A stretch of 64,000 nt of DNA from Spizellomyces punctatus DAOM BR117. Its lineage: Eukaryota; Chytridiomycota; Chytridiomycetes; Spizellomycetales; Spizellomycetaceae. Positions within the stretch are counted from its first letter, which is position 1. Each line of letters begins with the position of its first letter. The position numbers and the translations under genes were made by a program. Location: NCBI RefSeq assembly GCF_000182565.1, contig NW_015971541.1, positions 520,067 to 584,066 on the forward strand, written 5' to 3'. The notes beneath the pieces are model-generated. The model saw only the letters and a list, made by a program, of their open reading frames with translations. It had not been told where the DNA came from and searched no databases. Below, piece after piece: positions 1-11,795 of the stretch.

Positions 1-3000
1 AGGTGCACTATCTCTCGGAACAACTTACGCAGTTGCAACAACAAATGGATTCGGTACTGGACGTAACGAGTTCAATGCGTGCGCCAACTCAACAGCGGCC
101 GCAGGCAGATGTCAGCCAGATGGAGAACCTGTACAATGAGGTCCGCAATATGATCGGAAAAGCGCAGTCCCTTAAGTTAGACGGAGGACCTACGAGTTTC
201 CAAAATCGATCGACGGGATCTTCGATATCACCAGACCGTCTTACACGGCTTGAAAAGCAGATGGAAAGATTAATGGAATGCATAACGTCACTCAATAGAG
301 ATGACCAATCGCATCGAAAAAGAGACGGTCAGCGCGCGTCTCCTAAAATGCGCAGAGAATCTGGTGCCGATGCCGTAAACTATGACGTTGAGCGTCAGGA
401 TGATATCGTCTCGACATCCTCAAGCCCTGGCGCTGGCGAGAACAGGTTGGAACGCCAATACAGATATACTGATGTCTGAATGTGCGTCCTATTAATATCC
501 AAATATTGCAGCGATGAGTCAGAGTACACAACATTACCAACGAGGATCCCGGCGTCTAAGGTGCGCTTTCTTGTTTGCTCCCAAGTTAAGTACTGGATTG
601 ACAGATAGATTTATCAGAATGGCAAGCGTCAGACCCTTGTGTGGCGCGAGCAAAAACCAATGCATTCACGGGAAGGACGATATCGGGCAGAAAAGAAGCC
701 GCTGAGTTGTAATTCATTCAATATCAAAACCGACGAAAATAGTCCTGAGAGGTAAGGCAAATTATGAAACAGTAGGCAAACGGGGCTATGCTCAGTTCTG
801 TACAGTAGTAAAGGAAAGCCAACGTCTTCTGACATGCAAGGCGGTTCGGCTGTGGCGCTAGCAGCCAACGCAAAACTCATCCGTGCCTTAGAAGAGGAAG
901 AGAAGCGTCTGCGTGCCAATGAGAAAACGTATGCGGATGAAATAAAAAAGCTCACAGGAGAGTTGAGCGAGGAGCGAAGTCGACGCCAGAAGGCCGAAGA
1001 TGAATGCATGGCCCTAAAGAAACAGGTAAAACACCCTCTCTAATTAGCCGTGTATTTGACATGATTAAATCATGATAACCTTAACTGTCAAGGCAACGGG
1101 GCAAGCTGAGGCAGCGGGTGCAGACAAAGATAAATTAAATGCTTTAGCGGACGAAAACTCCAGACTGAAGACTCGGCTGCAAGAGGCAGATTCAAGCTGT
1201 CAGTCCATAGCTAGTGAGCTGTCTTCAGTAAAGGTGAGCTGCACTGGCCTGGAGGATTGTGATTTTGGTTAAAAGCGATCCGTTTATAAGGCCGACTTAA
1301 ACGATATAAGACTGAAATACGACCAACTCTTGGCTGAGAGCGCGGAATGTAAAACTCACCTACTGACACAAGAAAAAGAGCTAAAGAACGTAAAAACAAC
1401 TGAACAAGAGATCAAGGTACGGCGAAGGTGTAGATATTCGCCTTACAAGAACCCATTTGTAAAAGGATGAATAGGTGTCTGCTGCAGAGCTAGAATGCCA
1501 ATTAAAACTATGCGAGGAAGAAAAGGCTCGTTTATCCGTCCGGCTAGTAAAAGATCGGGAGCAGTCGAGAGTCAAGGTTGCGGAGGTAATGTTTCTATTT
1601 AGTCCGCCATTGACCATAATTCCAGCTCATGTGTGAATGCTCCAGGTCAAGAAAGAAAATGAAATTTACAAAGCTACCATCAGGCAATTGCAAAAGGAGA
1701 ACAGTGCATTACAGCAAAATTTAAGTTCTCGAGATTTTGACGCCCGCCAGCAGTTAAACGACCTCGCAGCGTACGTGTTGTCCTTTACTGTGCGAAAGCG
1801 ACAAACACACTTCATGGTGACATTTATGTAGGATGCGGAGTTCTGAATTAAAACAGGCTATATCGGAGACTACCAACCAGTTGCTCGAAAGGCACAAAGT
1901 TGAGTACGATGCAGTATCCCACCAGCTTACGAGGACCCAACATGCCTATGCCGCTTTGGAGGAAGAATTCCGAAAAGGCATGAAAGGTAGCTCATTTCAA
2001 CTGGGTGAATTTTCGACTACGATGGACGCTGAATTGTTTTCTAGAGGAGCAGGGTCGTTTTGCGCAATTGCGGCATGCTTACACAGAGCTCTTGCAGCAG
2101 TTTACTGCGCAGGCAAAAGTAAGGACCTGCTTGTACTAGGTACCCTAATTCTGCATGGACCTCTTACCGTTTTTCAAGGCTCTTGAAACGGCGTCTGGAA
2201 AAGAAAAAGAGATGGCGTCTGTAATCAAAGAGCTCACTGACATGGTGAAAGAGCAGAAGGCAAGAATAGCCGACTTGGCGGAGAAGCATCAAATGACCTT
2301 CACCATTTTTGAGGTGGGCAAGGCGAATTCGCATAAACCGATTGCACATGATTGACAATCAGCATAGGACAAAGTCCATGCCCTTGAGGACCGCCTCAAA
2401 GCTTCTCAAAAGATGCGACATGATTTCAAATCTTTGCAATCCGACTACAACATGAAGCAAGCACTTGCCAATGACCTGACTGCTGAACTTCAAAGGACAA
2501 AAGCAGAGCTTGCCCAGCAGGTATATGAGTTATTAATCACATACACTGGAAGTGCTGAGCGCAGAGAGTTCCTAACTTCAACCCATGCAACGGCAGACAA
2601 CGGTCTTTCAGCAAGAAAGAATACGCCTCGATTCAGAAAATGCGCGATTACAAGCCGATCTTGACAGATTCCGCGATGGACAGGATCAGGTAACCTTGAG
2701 AGAAATATGCAATAGATTCGTGACACGCACTTAACGCCATCATTCTACAGGCTATACGAGTGAAGAATAAAATGCTCGAAGATCAGAATGAAACAATTAA
2801 GAATCTTAAACAGAACCTGGAAAATAAGGTACGGTGTTCCCTCTGGGTCTTCAAATTTGATATCGCCGTAAGGATTTCGACCTCATCGTCTTTTGGCAGT
2901 GTCGTGAGCATCAGGCACTCCTTACGGATATTGAAAAAAGAGAAGATTCATTAGAGGATCGCTTAGAGCTTGAAAAGCAGACAAATAAGGACTTGCAGCA

Positions 3001-3656
3001 GGAGGTACTACTCATTCGGGGTACCTGTTTGATATCATGTCATTGCATTCTCACAAAATGACATAGCTCGAATCACAAACCCAAGAGATATACCATCTGC
3101 AGTCAATTATAGACGAGTACCGAGAGGAGCGGAACACTCTCAGAAAGGATCTGGCGGAGGCCTCAAAAAAATTGAAAGAGCGGAATGAGAGTATTCATAT
3201 GATCGAAGACGAGGTCGCGAAGATCCGGAAAGTTTTCAAAGCCAAAGAAGAGCGTTGGCTCCAGGAGAAAGAGGAGGCTTTGAAATCTCAAGAGCTTGCA
3301 AACCTGGAACTCAAAAGCACATACGAGGTAAAAGGCAAGCCGCTAAATACCAATGTGAGGCATTGGCTAAGCGATTCTTCGCAGAATCAGACAGGAAGGC
3401 TCGCGTTTTTAGAACGGGAACGTGATGTGATGTTGCAAACAATCAGAAAGCTACAAAAAGAAATAGAAGAGGCTTCAAATCAGGTAGGTGTAAGGTACTT
3501 TCGCTTATCTCAAATGTTATTGTCCAATTGTAATACCACTGGCAGAGAGACCAACATGAGGCTGAGATGCGCATTGTGTTAACCGAAATGGATCGACAAA
3601 AGCAGAGGATGAACGAGAAGATGGAAAAACTCAAAGCCGCCTTTGCAGAAGCATAA
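1..3656 (+). CDS. Large coiled-coil protein, 5' end outside the window (18 exons visible)
   Basis: Exons: <1-445, 512-560, 609-751, 806-1025, 1093-1233, 1291-1416, 1475-1585, 1646-1770, 1832-1986, 2045-2118, 2179-2313, 2368-2520, 2612-2689, 2751-2828, 2900-3004, 3067-3327, 3385-3483, 3546-3656; about 868 residues are visible. The stop at 477-479 is apparent only: a donor at 446 and an acceptor at 511 remove it in phase, and exons 512-560 and 609-751 bridge to the heptad-rich part. From about 850 onwards almost the whole product is charged coiled coil rich in E, K, Q and L, ending KAAFAEA. A short basic, Ser-rich linker lies before it. No catalytic domain is seen. The exon density and the coiled coil suit a structural protein of centrosome, cilium or cytoskeleton type, but I do not recognise the family. 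The acceptor at 805 could equally be 808, and that at 2611 could be 2596. Confidence 0.75.
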
Positions 3657-3807
3657 GTTGGTGCGACAGAGAGCGCTGGCGCTCCCATAATGCTCAAGCA
3701 TCAAAACATCTTGTACATAGTATATCTGTGTCGTCTCTATATAGATGGCAATGTACAGTATTGTATATTTATTATAGATAACGGAGTCGTCGCATTATTG
3801 GCTCAGC

Positions 3808-5868
3808 TCAATGAAAACGTGCCGACATATTGAGGTTTGGTGCCATCTTTCGCAAAATCCCTAACGTCTCGTAGTGAACTCCAGGGCAGTTATCGATTAG
3901 AAGAGTTTCAAGCTGTTTTCCAGGCTTGCTTGTAACTATCGCTCGAATGCCAATACCGGTAACTTTCGGACAACCGTTCATCGCGAGAGTTACAAGCTGC
4001 GTTCCATGTTGTGTAAGAGCTTCAAGTGAACGATCTGATATGCTTTGGTTGTTTGAGACATCTAGATGGTGTAATTCCTTTGCGTTCTGGGCTAGAAAAA
4101 TGATACCCATATCCGTAATGCGAGGACAAGTAGCGATGAGGACACGGGAAAGAGCGGGGCAATGGGTAGCGAGGCTGCGTAGGGCCGAGTCGGTAATAGT
4201 CGCACACTGTGTGAAATCGATTTCATAAAGATGTGTGCAGAATCCTGCCAGGTATTCCACCGATGTGTCCGACACCCGCGGGCATGATGCTAAGACAAAT
4301 TGACGTAACTGGTTGCAGCCTTCGGCAAATGCAAGGAGGGCATCCTCGAAACTGATGGCTGCGGGTTCGTTCATAGCAGTTCCCGTTAAGACAAGGCTCT
4401 CTATTCCGCTGCAGTGAGCCATGTTGACGAGCGTGCTTTTGGTTATCCTCGAGCACTGTGAAACGTTTACTTCCCTGAGAGACGGACAAGATTGCGATAA
4501 AAGGAAGGTAGTACGATCAGAAACGGCGCAGGAAGAGAGCTGTAGCTTTTGTAGGGCCATTGGGATACCCCGTTTCTTGAAATTTAAACTGATCTCGAAA
4601 GCAGCATCTGTGACGCCAGGACATTCCGACAGATCCAGATCACTCAGAGCTCGACAACTGTCGAGAATGCTGCGTATAGATATATCGTTGACTTTCGTGT
4701 TGGCTAACCTCAAACGAGTGAGCTGAGATCCGATTGATTTCATCGTCTCAGCCAATGCTTGACCAGTCACCTTCGAGTTGTTAGTCAGTTCGAAAGTCGT
4801 CAGAGAGGTACAACGCTGTGCCAAAAGGCTCTTTAAGCCTGTATTCGTGATGTTCGTGCAACCGGGTACTATGAGCTTTCTAAGTAATCGACCACTTCTA
4901 CACACTATGGCGTGTACCACGGTATTGGAAACCTTCCGACTGTACGGAGTCAGGTCAACGTCCGTCCAAAGCAAACTATTGCCATTGACTGATGCCCGCC
5001 AATTTCGCGACACTTGCGCACATCGATTCAAAGTTGGCATTGGAAGATAGTGGAAAATGGCCGTCATGAGCTCCAATGGCAGGGCGTAAGAACCAAAATT
5101 GCCAGTCCAATTGGAAGCCGCAGCATTACTGCTGAGTAGTGTTTCCGCAGCTGTCGCAGCTGGAAAATCCTGCTTTGCTCTTTTGGCCACAGAGATTAAC
5201 TTGTCTCCTTCGGCGCAATTGCTAAGGCTTGTCTGGGGTGCACTTCTCACTGCCAATGGAATTGTCGATATGCTGGTACGGGAATTCTTCACATTTCCTG
5301 TATATTCCAATAGTTCAGTGTAGCTCTTCTCAATGCTCTAATGATAACCATGTAGTGAACTTATGATGAGGGAATGACACAACTGCATGAATGAATACTT
5401 TGAGGCTTACCGAATAGCGAGGATGACTCTTCGAAACCTTTTTCCTTGCAATACGATAAATGCAAAGGGCGCTGTCAGTTTTCCCTAGTAATTGAAAAGC
5501 TTTACCCGCATGGATGTAGCCCTGTATGCGATGTAGGGAGACTTTAGTGAGCGGTCACCCACGTAGTTCAGAGCTTCAGCAAACCTTCGGATTCACAGGG
5601 TCCAGCTTTACAAGTCGTTCGGCATCGCTGAGTGCATCATCAAACCTTCCAGAGTTCAGAAAAGCAAGGGCACGACAATCGTAGAGCTTAGAGTTTGACT
5701 GATCCTGCAGTATGCCCTAAGAACGACGTTAGCACCCTCGAAGGAGTATATTGGGCCACTTGAACCTACTTTTGTCAAGAGTCGAATTGCCTTCTCATAC
5801 TCTGAACGCTTGAAAGCAGCTACAGCAGCTTGCAGAAGCGTGTCTGACGACACTGTTGGGTTATTCAT
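3808..5868 (-). CDS. DIA2: TPR/F-box/LRR protein, Dia2/Pof3-like SCF substrate receptor
   Basis: Exons 5770-5868, 5585-5716, 5411-5521 and 3808-5337 encode 623 residues. The first three exons give about three TPR helix pairs (for example FKRSEYEKAIRLLTK and GRFDDALSDAERLVKLDP). Exon 4 carries an F-box (LPLELMTAIFHYLP) and then 12 or more cysteine-type leucine-rich repeats to the C terminus (for example CPRVSDTSVEYLAGFC). TPR then F-box then LRR is the order of budding-yeast Dia2 and fission-yeast Pof3, SCF receptors that act at replication forks and in genome stability; that role is inferred from the family. The large exon alone looks like a complete 500-residue F-box/LRR gene because it opens with an in-frame ATG, but the acceptor at 5338 joins the TPR exons in phase. 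It is divergent from the TALPID3-like gene, with 143 bp between the start codons. Confidence 0.85.
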
Positions 5869-6011
5869 CGCCAAAAGGATTGGGGAGGGAAGCGAGGATG
5901 ATGGCAGATGGAAAATGCGACGTGTCCAGATGGTCGGACGAAATGCGTGACTTTGCACCAGTCGCGTGGCTAACCCAACGCTGAGGAGAGCTTGTCGAGA
6001 TCTCCGCGGCC
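5869..6011. promoter_or_regulatory. Divergent promoter, DIA2-like / TALPID3-like
   Basis: Only 143 bp separate the two start codons, so both promoters and both 5' leaders must overlap here. I see no TATA box or CACGTG motif. Confidence 0.5.
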
Positions 6012-9000
6012 ATGGTCGGTTCGCGACAAAACCTGGCAGGACCCGCTACTACGCTGAGTGGCCCTCCGCATTTTCCTATTGACACCTTGGAAAGGAGCTT
6101 GAAAAATGCAACGGAATTGCTTTACAGAGCGAGAGCCCACCAAAGGGAGACCGTCTCTGCTACCACAGGACCGAGCTCCTTCCCAATACAGGACGAGATA
6201 GGCCTTTATGTTCGACACGAAAAGCAAGCATCGGCCAGAAATGTAAACGAAGTGGATGCTCGGCGTATGCAGACCCACACGAATTCGCCTTCGGTGAGAG
6301 TTGTAACAGAATTGATAGGCCAAACTCCTCAAGCTTCCAAAATAAGCAACAAGGAGGTGGGGGCCTCATCCCTTTTGCAAGCTTCCATAGAGCAGTTTCG
6401 GAAGCACCTCAGCGAGCAGGTAGTACTTACGGACGACACCATTCGTTCTGATAAAGAGAGTGTTCAGGAACACGATACGTCACAGTCGGCTGATCCGGAT
6501 ACAATCCCGCAGTCAGCACCCACGGACGACATCATACGTTCTGAGAAAGAGCGTGTGCAGGAACACGATACGTCACAGTCGGCTCATCCCGATACAATCC
6601 CGCAGTCAGCAGACGTGTTAATATCAACAATACCATCGTTTAACTGGAAGGACGCACTTGTGTTAATGAATGAATTAAAAGTGCAACTTGGTGCCCTCAA
6701 TCATGATTTCAGGGAGTTTCTTAATGGGATTCGTATGTCAGACCACAATTTGGATCCGCCTCCAGAGATGGGCACGGGTGCAAAAAGGGAGAAGCAAAGC
6801 ACAGTCGTAAGCGCTGCAGAATCACGCAAAATGCACTTGTTGGAGCGTATCGAGGATGCTCTGCATGATTTTGCTCAGATGAAGACGAGAATGGGTTGGT
6901 CACAACTGGACGATGTCGCTGCAACGAGAGCGTCAGGCCAAGAGAGTGTTCAGGAACCTGATACGTCACATTCGGCTCATCCCGATACAATACCGCAGTC
7001 AGCAGACGTGCCAGTATCAACAATACCATCGTCAAACTGGAAGGATGCACTCGTGTTAATGAACGAATTAAAAATGCAACTCGGTGCCCTCCATCGGGAT
7101 TTCAGAGAGTTTCTAAATGGGACTCATATATCAGACCACAATTTGGATCCGCCTCCAGAGATGGGCACGGGTGCGAAGCAAAACACGGTAACAAGCCAAC
7201 CCGGTGTTGCGGCATCACACAAAACGCAGTTTTTGGAGCGTATCGAGGATGCTCTGTACGATTTTGCTCAGATGAAGAGAAGAATGGGTTGGTCACCATT
7301 GGACGATGTCGCTGCAACGAGAGCGTCAGGCAAGCAAGTCGTAAGACCATCGTCGGATAGCTCCCCTACATCAGATTTGCTAGCTGACCAACAAGACCTT
7401 GAAGCAAATGGAAAGAGTAAACGCATGCACACTTCTGTCGCTTTTGGTGAGAACTCTTCCAGCAAGCGTTTGAGAGCATCTCCGACACAGACCTTCTCCT
7501 ACTCTGGTGTTACAAAAGCTCTTCGTGAAATTCGTGAGAAAACGAGCCTTGTGATGGGGAATATGGTCGAGTCGGAAGTGTCTAGCACATCACTGCGGCC
7601 AACTTACTTCAATTTTTCGGACCTCTTGGATGAAGATAGTTTTTCAGACGTGTTCAATCATGACCGCATCAAAGCGGTGGTGACACGGAAAATCGAGGAG
7701 CTTGCCATTCCTGAGGTACGGAAAGGGAGTGATCATTCCTCAGCCATGTCCTTGTTCAGAATAACTGAATGCATCCTAGTTGTCTGGAGCAGGCCGTTCT
7801 AGACAAATTCTGTCAGAAACATATCCCCGTCCGATGGTAAACGTCCCCATTCTTCAGCCGAAACATCGGCAGCCCACAAACGTCAAAATATTTGATAAAA
7901 CTGCGAACAGGAAGACTTCAGCACCAGTCAAACGCCCCTTATATGAGCCGACTAAACCTCGTACCAAGACTCAAGAAAACGTAGTACTTCGAGCTAGAAA
8001 AAACGAGGGCAAATTAAGGTATGGCATTTTGCCAAAATACTGGGGAATTATACTCATTTGGCGCCACACTAAAGGCCTGCACAAGAGAACTTGCCACCGA
8101 AACGGTCGCTGGTTTCGTTCCCTCCATCTCAACGGGAAATGGCATCTACTTCAGACCCAGCTTTCTCCGGTAACAAGCGCGTAGTTACCCCGCAAGACAT
8201 CACCACCGGACGAGAAATACTCGCTCGACATGGCTCCGCGCAACGGCCACTGAACTTGCTCAATGTGAGAGTACCCAATTCGCCCGTCTTTTTACGACCT
8301 ACGTCCATTCGTCCACCGAATGCGGCATTTACTGCGAAATCGCGTGAAATGACGCCGCCCCGCCCATCTCAACCTACCGTATTGAAACAGTCGGCCCCTC
8401 AAATAACCCCGATAAATTTCCCATCAATTTCGGAAATAAATGGCATGAGCAACTTTTGTTCAATCTCCCACCCTCCTCCCACTAATCATTGTGATTTGAC
8501 AGTTGACGATGACCTAGCCGGTAGGAGTCCTTCGGGCGTGGAACTCTCTCACTCGCGGTCTCCATCGATCGTGAGTCCGAAGGTATTGGCTAAAACACCA
8601 GTGAGCGTTGAATCCGACTTCAGTGGGACTGTTCAAGCTTTTAACCACTCCTAAATACTAGAAAACTATCGGCGTTCAGTATGTCACTCCACCCAAGGTA
8701 CATGGTACACTGGATACATATCATCACTGGTGTTATATGTTGATAATGCTACTTAAATCAGGATGTCTCAATTCAGTATCAAACTCCGGAAGGAACGGTA
8801 TGCCTTGACGAACCCCAGACTTGCATTTATGACTATTCCGAAGCTTGAAGTTTCTGCTAACACAACATATCAGAGTCCATCTTCAAGTCTGATGAATGTG
8901 CGTATGCCTACGGTAGCAGAGACCCGGCGAGCGATGCGCAAGATCGTGAAAGAGGAGCTAACCCATAGGAAAGAGGAAGCCTTGCGCGGTTACAGGTACA

Positions 9001-11665
9001 CCCCACGTCCAAGGCACAGATTCCCTTCAGATGGCTTATAGATGAGTTACTCGGGTTCTAGATCTGCCGCTACTAGTCCTCCGCCGTCCGGGCGTCTGGG
9101 AACATTTGAACAGAAGCTTGCAGAGTGGGTCCAAGCGGAGGTGCTAACCTTAGCAGCCAAACCAATACCAGCCAGGCCATTACCATCGCGACAAGGTGAG
9201 AGCACTTGTACCAGTTTAAGTTGTTATCGGCAAAGTGGCTCAATTGCCGATATGTACGCAGATGCCCAGACAATGGCCGAATTGCAGCAACCAGCGAGCC
9301 TTCCGAATACTCTTTACGCTGCAGAGAAGATAGCAGACAAGATTCTGCAGGAAGTCATCTCCGCAGAGGGACGGAACGTTGCATTTCAAACGGTTATTGA
9401 TGTCATGGAAAGTCGTGTCACCGCGGCGACGCAACAACAGTTAAAACAGCAGCAGCAACAACAACAAGATTCCAAAGCCGAAGGAAATCGTGATTCATTA
9501 ACTCCCCGAAACACAGAGAGTTCCGAGTCTCTGGCGGTTCTTAATGAGCTGAAGCTGCTCAGGAAAGCAGCAGAAGAGGACAAAAGGAACTCCATAAACG
9601 AGGACGAGCAATGGCGACGCCAACAAGAAGAGCGACTTCGGGCTATGGAGCAGCAGATCAACAAGGTGCAGGCCTCACCTATCCGACGGCGTGATCGTGT
9701 GGAGAGTGCCCCATTGCTATTACCCAGTGTTCCAAAGGTGCAGGTACACGTGCCTGCCGCTCACGAAGTACGCAAAATGGACGAAGCTTATAGCAGGGCC
9801 AAGCTGGAAGCAGAGGAGGAGCGCAGGAAACGCAGAATGGAAACAGAGGAACACCGGAGAAGACGCAGATTGGAAGAGGAAGAGGAGAGGATAAAATTGG
9901 AACAGTTACGACAGGAGCGGCGAGCTGACGAGGCCCGGAAAGAGCTCGACAGACGTAAGCGGCAACTGGAGGAAGAAGAGCGCCTGCACGAAGAGAAACT
10001 GCTTGAAATAGATCGACTACATCGTGAGAAACTGCAAGAAATGGAGCGTATTGCAGAAGCAGAGCGTAAGAAAAGAGAACAAGATCTAGAAGACAGACTG
10101 CATCGTGAGAAGTTGGACGCCATTGAACGTAGCGCCGAAGAGAATCGCAAGAAATTGGAAAGAGTATTGGAAGAAAAGCTCTCACAGGAGCGAAAGGAAC
10201 AGGAAGAAAAAAGAGCTGCAGAGGAAGAGGAAAGACGGCGGGGGGTGCAGTTCGACGAATTGAGACTTAAGGCTTTTTTGGATAATGAAGAGCAAAAGCG
10301 AAATTGGCCAGAAGGAGAAATCGTGCAACGAGTGAATCTGGCTGCGGAAGAGGCTCTGAGGAAGATAAAGTTAGAAAAGGAAGATTTTCAGCGAAGGCAA
10401 AAGCTTGCTATCGAAGAGACTGAGAGGAAGCGAAAGTTAGAAGAAGAAGAAGAATTCCAACGAAGGCAACAGTTCGCTAGGGAAGAGGCCGAAAGGAAAC
10501 AGAAACTTGAGGAAGAGCAGCAACCGCTCAATGAAGAACGAAAATTGCTACAGCAAGCGCTCCATGAGTCTGCTAACAACATGCAACGTGGTGAGGAAAA
10601 AGTAGGGCAAAATACCGAACCTGCTGGGAGCGGTGTAGAAAGACAGGAAATCACGAAGGCAGAGCAATCAACCAAAGCCGTGCAGACGTTTGGTTTTCAG
10701 GAAGATATAGCCACGTCCAAACGACCGGTAAGACTGAAAGTCTAAAGTCTTGGACAAATCCAAGTTAACTTTTGAATTGTTTAACTATATAGACGCAACG
10801 TCAACAATTGCATCCCGTCGAGTCCTCCCGAAAGGAAATTGCCGTTGTGGCATCTAGCGATACCAGCTCTGTCGGGCTTACCACACTTTCACTGATGTTG
10901 TCTGAAGGAGAAGTCCGTACTCAGCTTTTCAGGTAACACCATTATCTCGGACATAATTTCTCGTGGCTCTAAAACAGACCCTGAATCATTGCAATAAATA
11001 GTGAAGGGGAAGTCGCACATCCGATTTCTCAAAGGTTCTTTCGAACAGCGAGGGCGCTCTCCGGTGACGAAGAATCAGAGGGTTCATCCACATCCCGGGA
11101 CGCTCTCAGCTTTGTAAGCCTGCCAGGCCAGATCCCGCCTATTCCCATCTCGATGAGGAGCACTCGCATCCAGGAGGGTCACAACATGGAACCACGTCGC
11201 CTTCCAAACCAACGATTTAATCGGGATGGTGACATATCTTCGGGTGAACTCACCCAGTCCTTGCAATCTGATTTGGTACCTAACCCAGCTGCAATCGAAG
11301 TATTGTCCTATCCGCGAACCCTACCACAAGGGAGAGAAAAAAGCATCCAAGTCTCCGATGGTGAACTGAGCGCTTCGGAAGGCGAGCTCCAGTCACAGAC
11401 AGATAGGTGGGAGCCACGGAGCGTCATGTCAAAGGGTGAAATCGGGGCTACAGATGCTGTGGAAACACTTCATACATCTTTCGGGGAGAATCTCCCCAGC
11501 AGAAAGTCCGTCTCCTTAATCAGAGATGTGCCAAGCGGAGGTGATCAGAGCACATCGGACGTCGATTATGGAAGTCCAGCGGTGTCGCACACCGACATAC
11601 AAGGATACAGACGGTCAAAACTACCCGTTCCCGCAACATCACCGGCTACAAAATTGAGAAAATGA
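6012..11665 (+). CDS. TALPID3: TALPID3-like (KIAA0586-like) basal-body protein, 1704 aa
   Basis: Exons 6012-7715, 7780-8018, 8075-8582, 8662-8697, 8762-8797, 8874-8995, 9062-10727, 10793-10932 and 11002-11665 join without frame breaks. The N-terminal 568 residues contain two tandem duplications. Two 36-nt exons encode related short motifs (VQYVTPP and IQYQTPE). A conserved-looking patch (KLAEWVQAEVLTL, then ADKILQEVI) precedes a Q tract and about 350 residues of highly charged coiled coil. The last 270 residues repeat S-x-GE motifs (LSEGEV, SEGEV, SSGEL, SDGEL, SEGEL, SKGEI). This order resembles vertebrate TALPID3, a distal-centriole protein needed for basal-body docking and ciliogenesis. 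The assignment rests on recalled architecture rather than alignment, so family membership is moderate while the gene model is stronger. A different basal-body coiled-coil protein is the alternative. It converges with CDC7. Confidence 0.55.
6429..6614 (+). repeat. 93-bp in-frame tandem duplication
   Basis: Units 6429-6521 and 6522-6614 encode two 31-residue copies beginning TDDTIRS and TDDIIRS and ending in the shared stretch DTIPQSA. They differ at only a few bases, so the duplication is recent. The second unit overlaps the start of the larger 393-bp repeat. Confidence 0.9.
6550..7335 (+). repeat. 393-bp in-frame tandem duplication (2 x 131 aa)
   Basis: Units 6550-6942 and 6943-7335 have a constant period of exactly 393 bp at several anchors (6553/6946, 6612/7005, 6911/7304). 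Each encodes 131 residues, with shared segments such as NWKDALVLMNELK, FREFLNG, NLDPPPEMGTGAK, LERIEDAL and DDVAATRASG. The most divergent part lies after PPPEMGTGAK, where the copies keep their length but not their sequence. Confidence 0.95.
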
Positions 11666-11795
11666 ACATCGTCCTGAATCATCTTTGTACATATTATGCG
11701 AGCTCAATTAAGCCCGTAATGCTTAAGCTATTTGTACAGTGAAATGTGCCTATCTACATGTTAAATACGGAATCACACACTGTCCGGTCATGAAA

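Noticed and set aside
9386-10675. Several minus-strand frames rich in Ser, Arg and Cys
   Set aside because: They are the mirror of a Glu/Lys/Arg coiled coil in the TALPID3-like gene; GAR codons read as TCY on the other strand.
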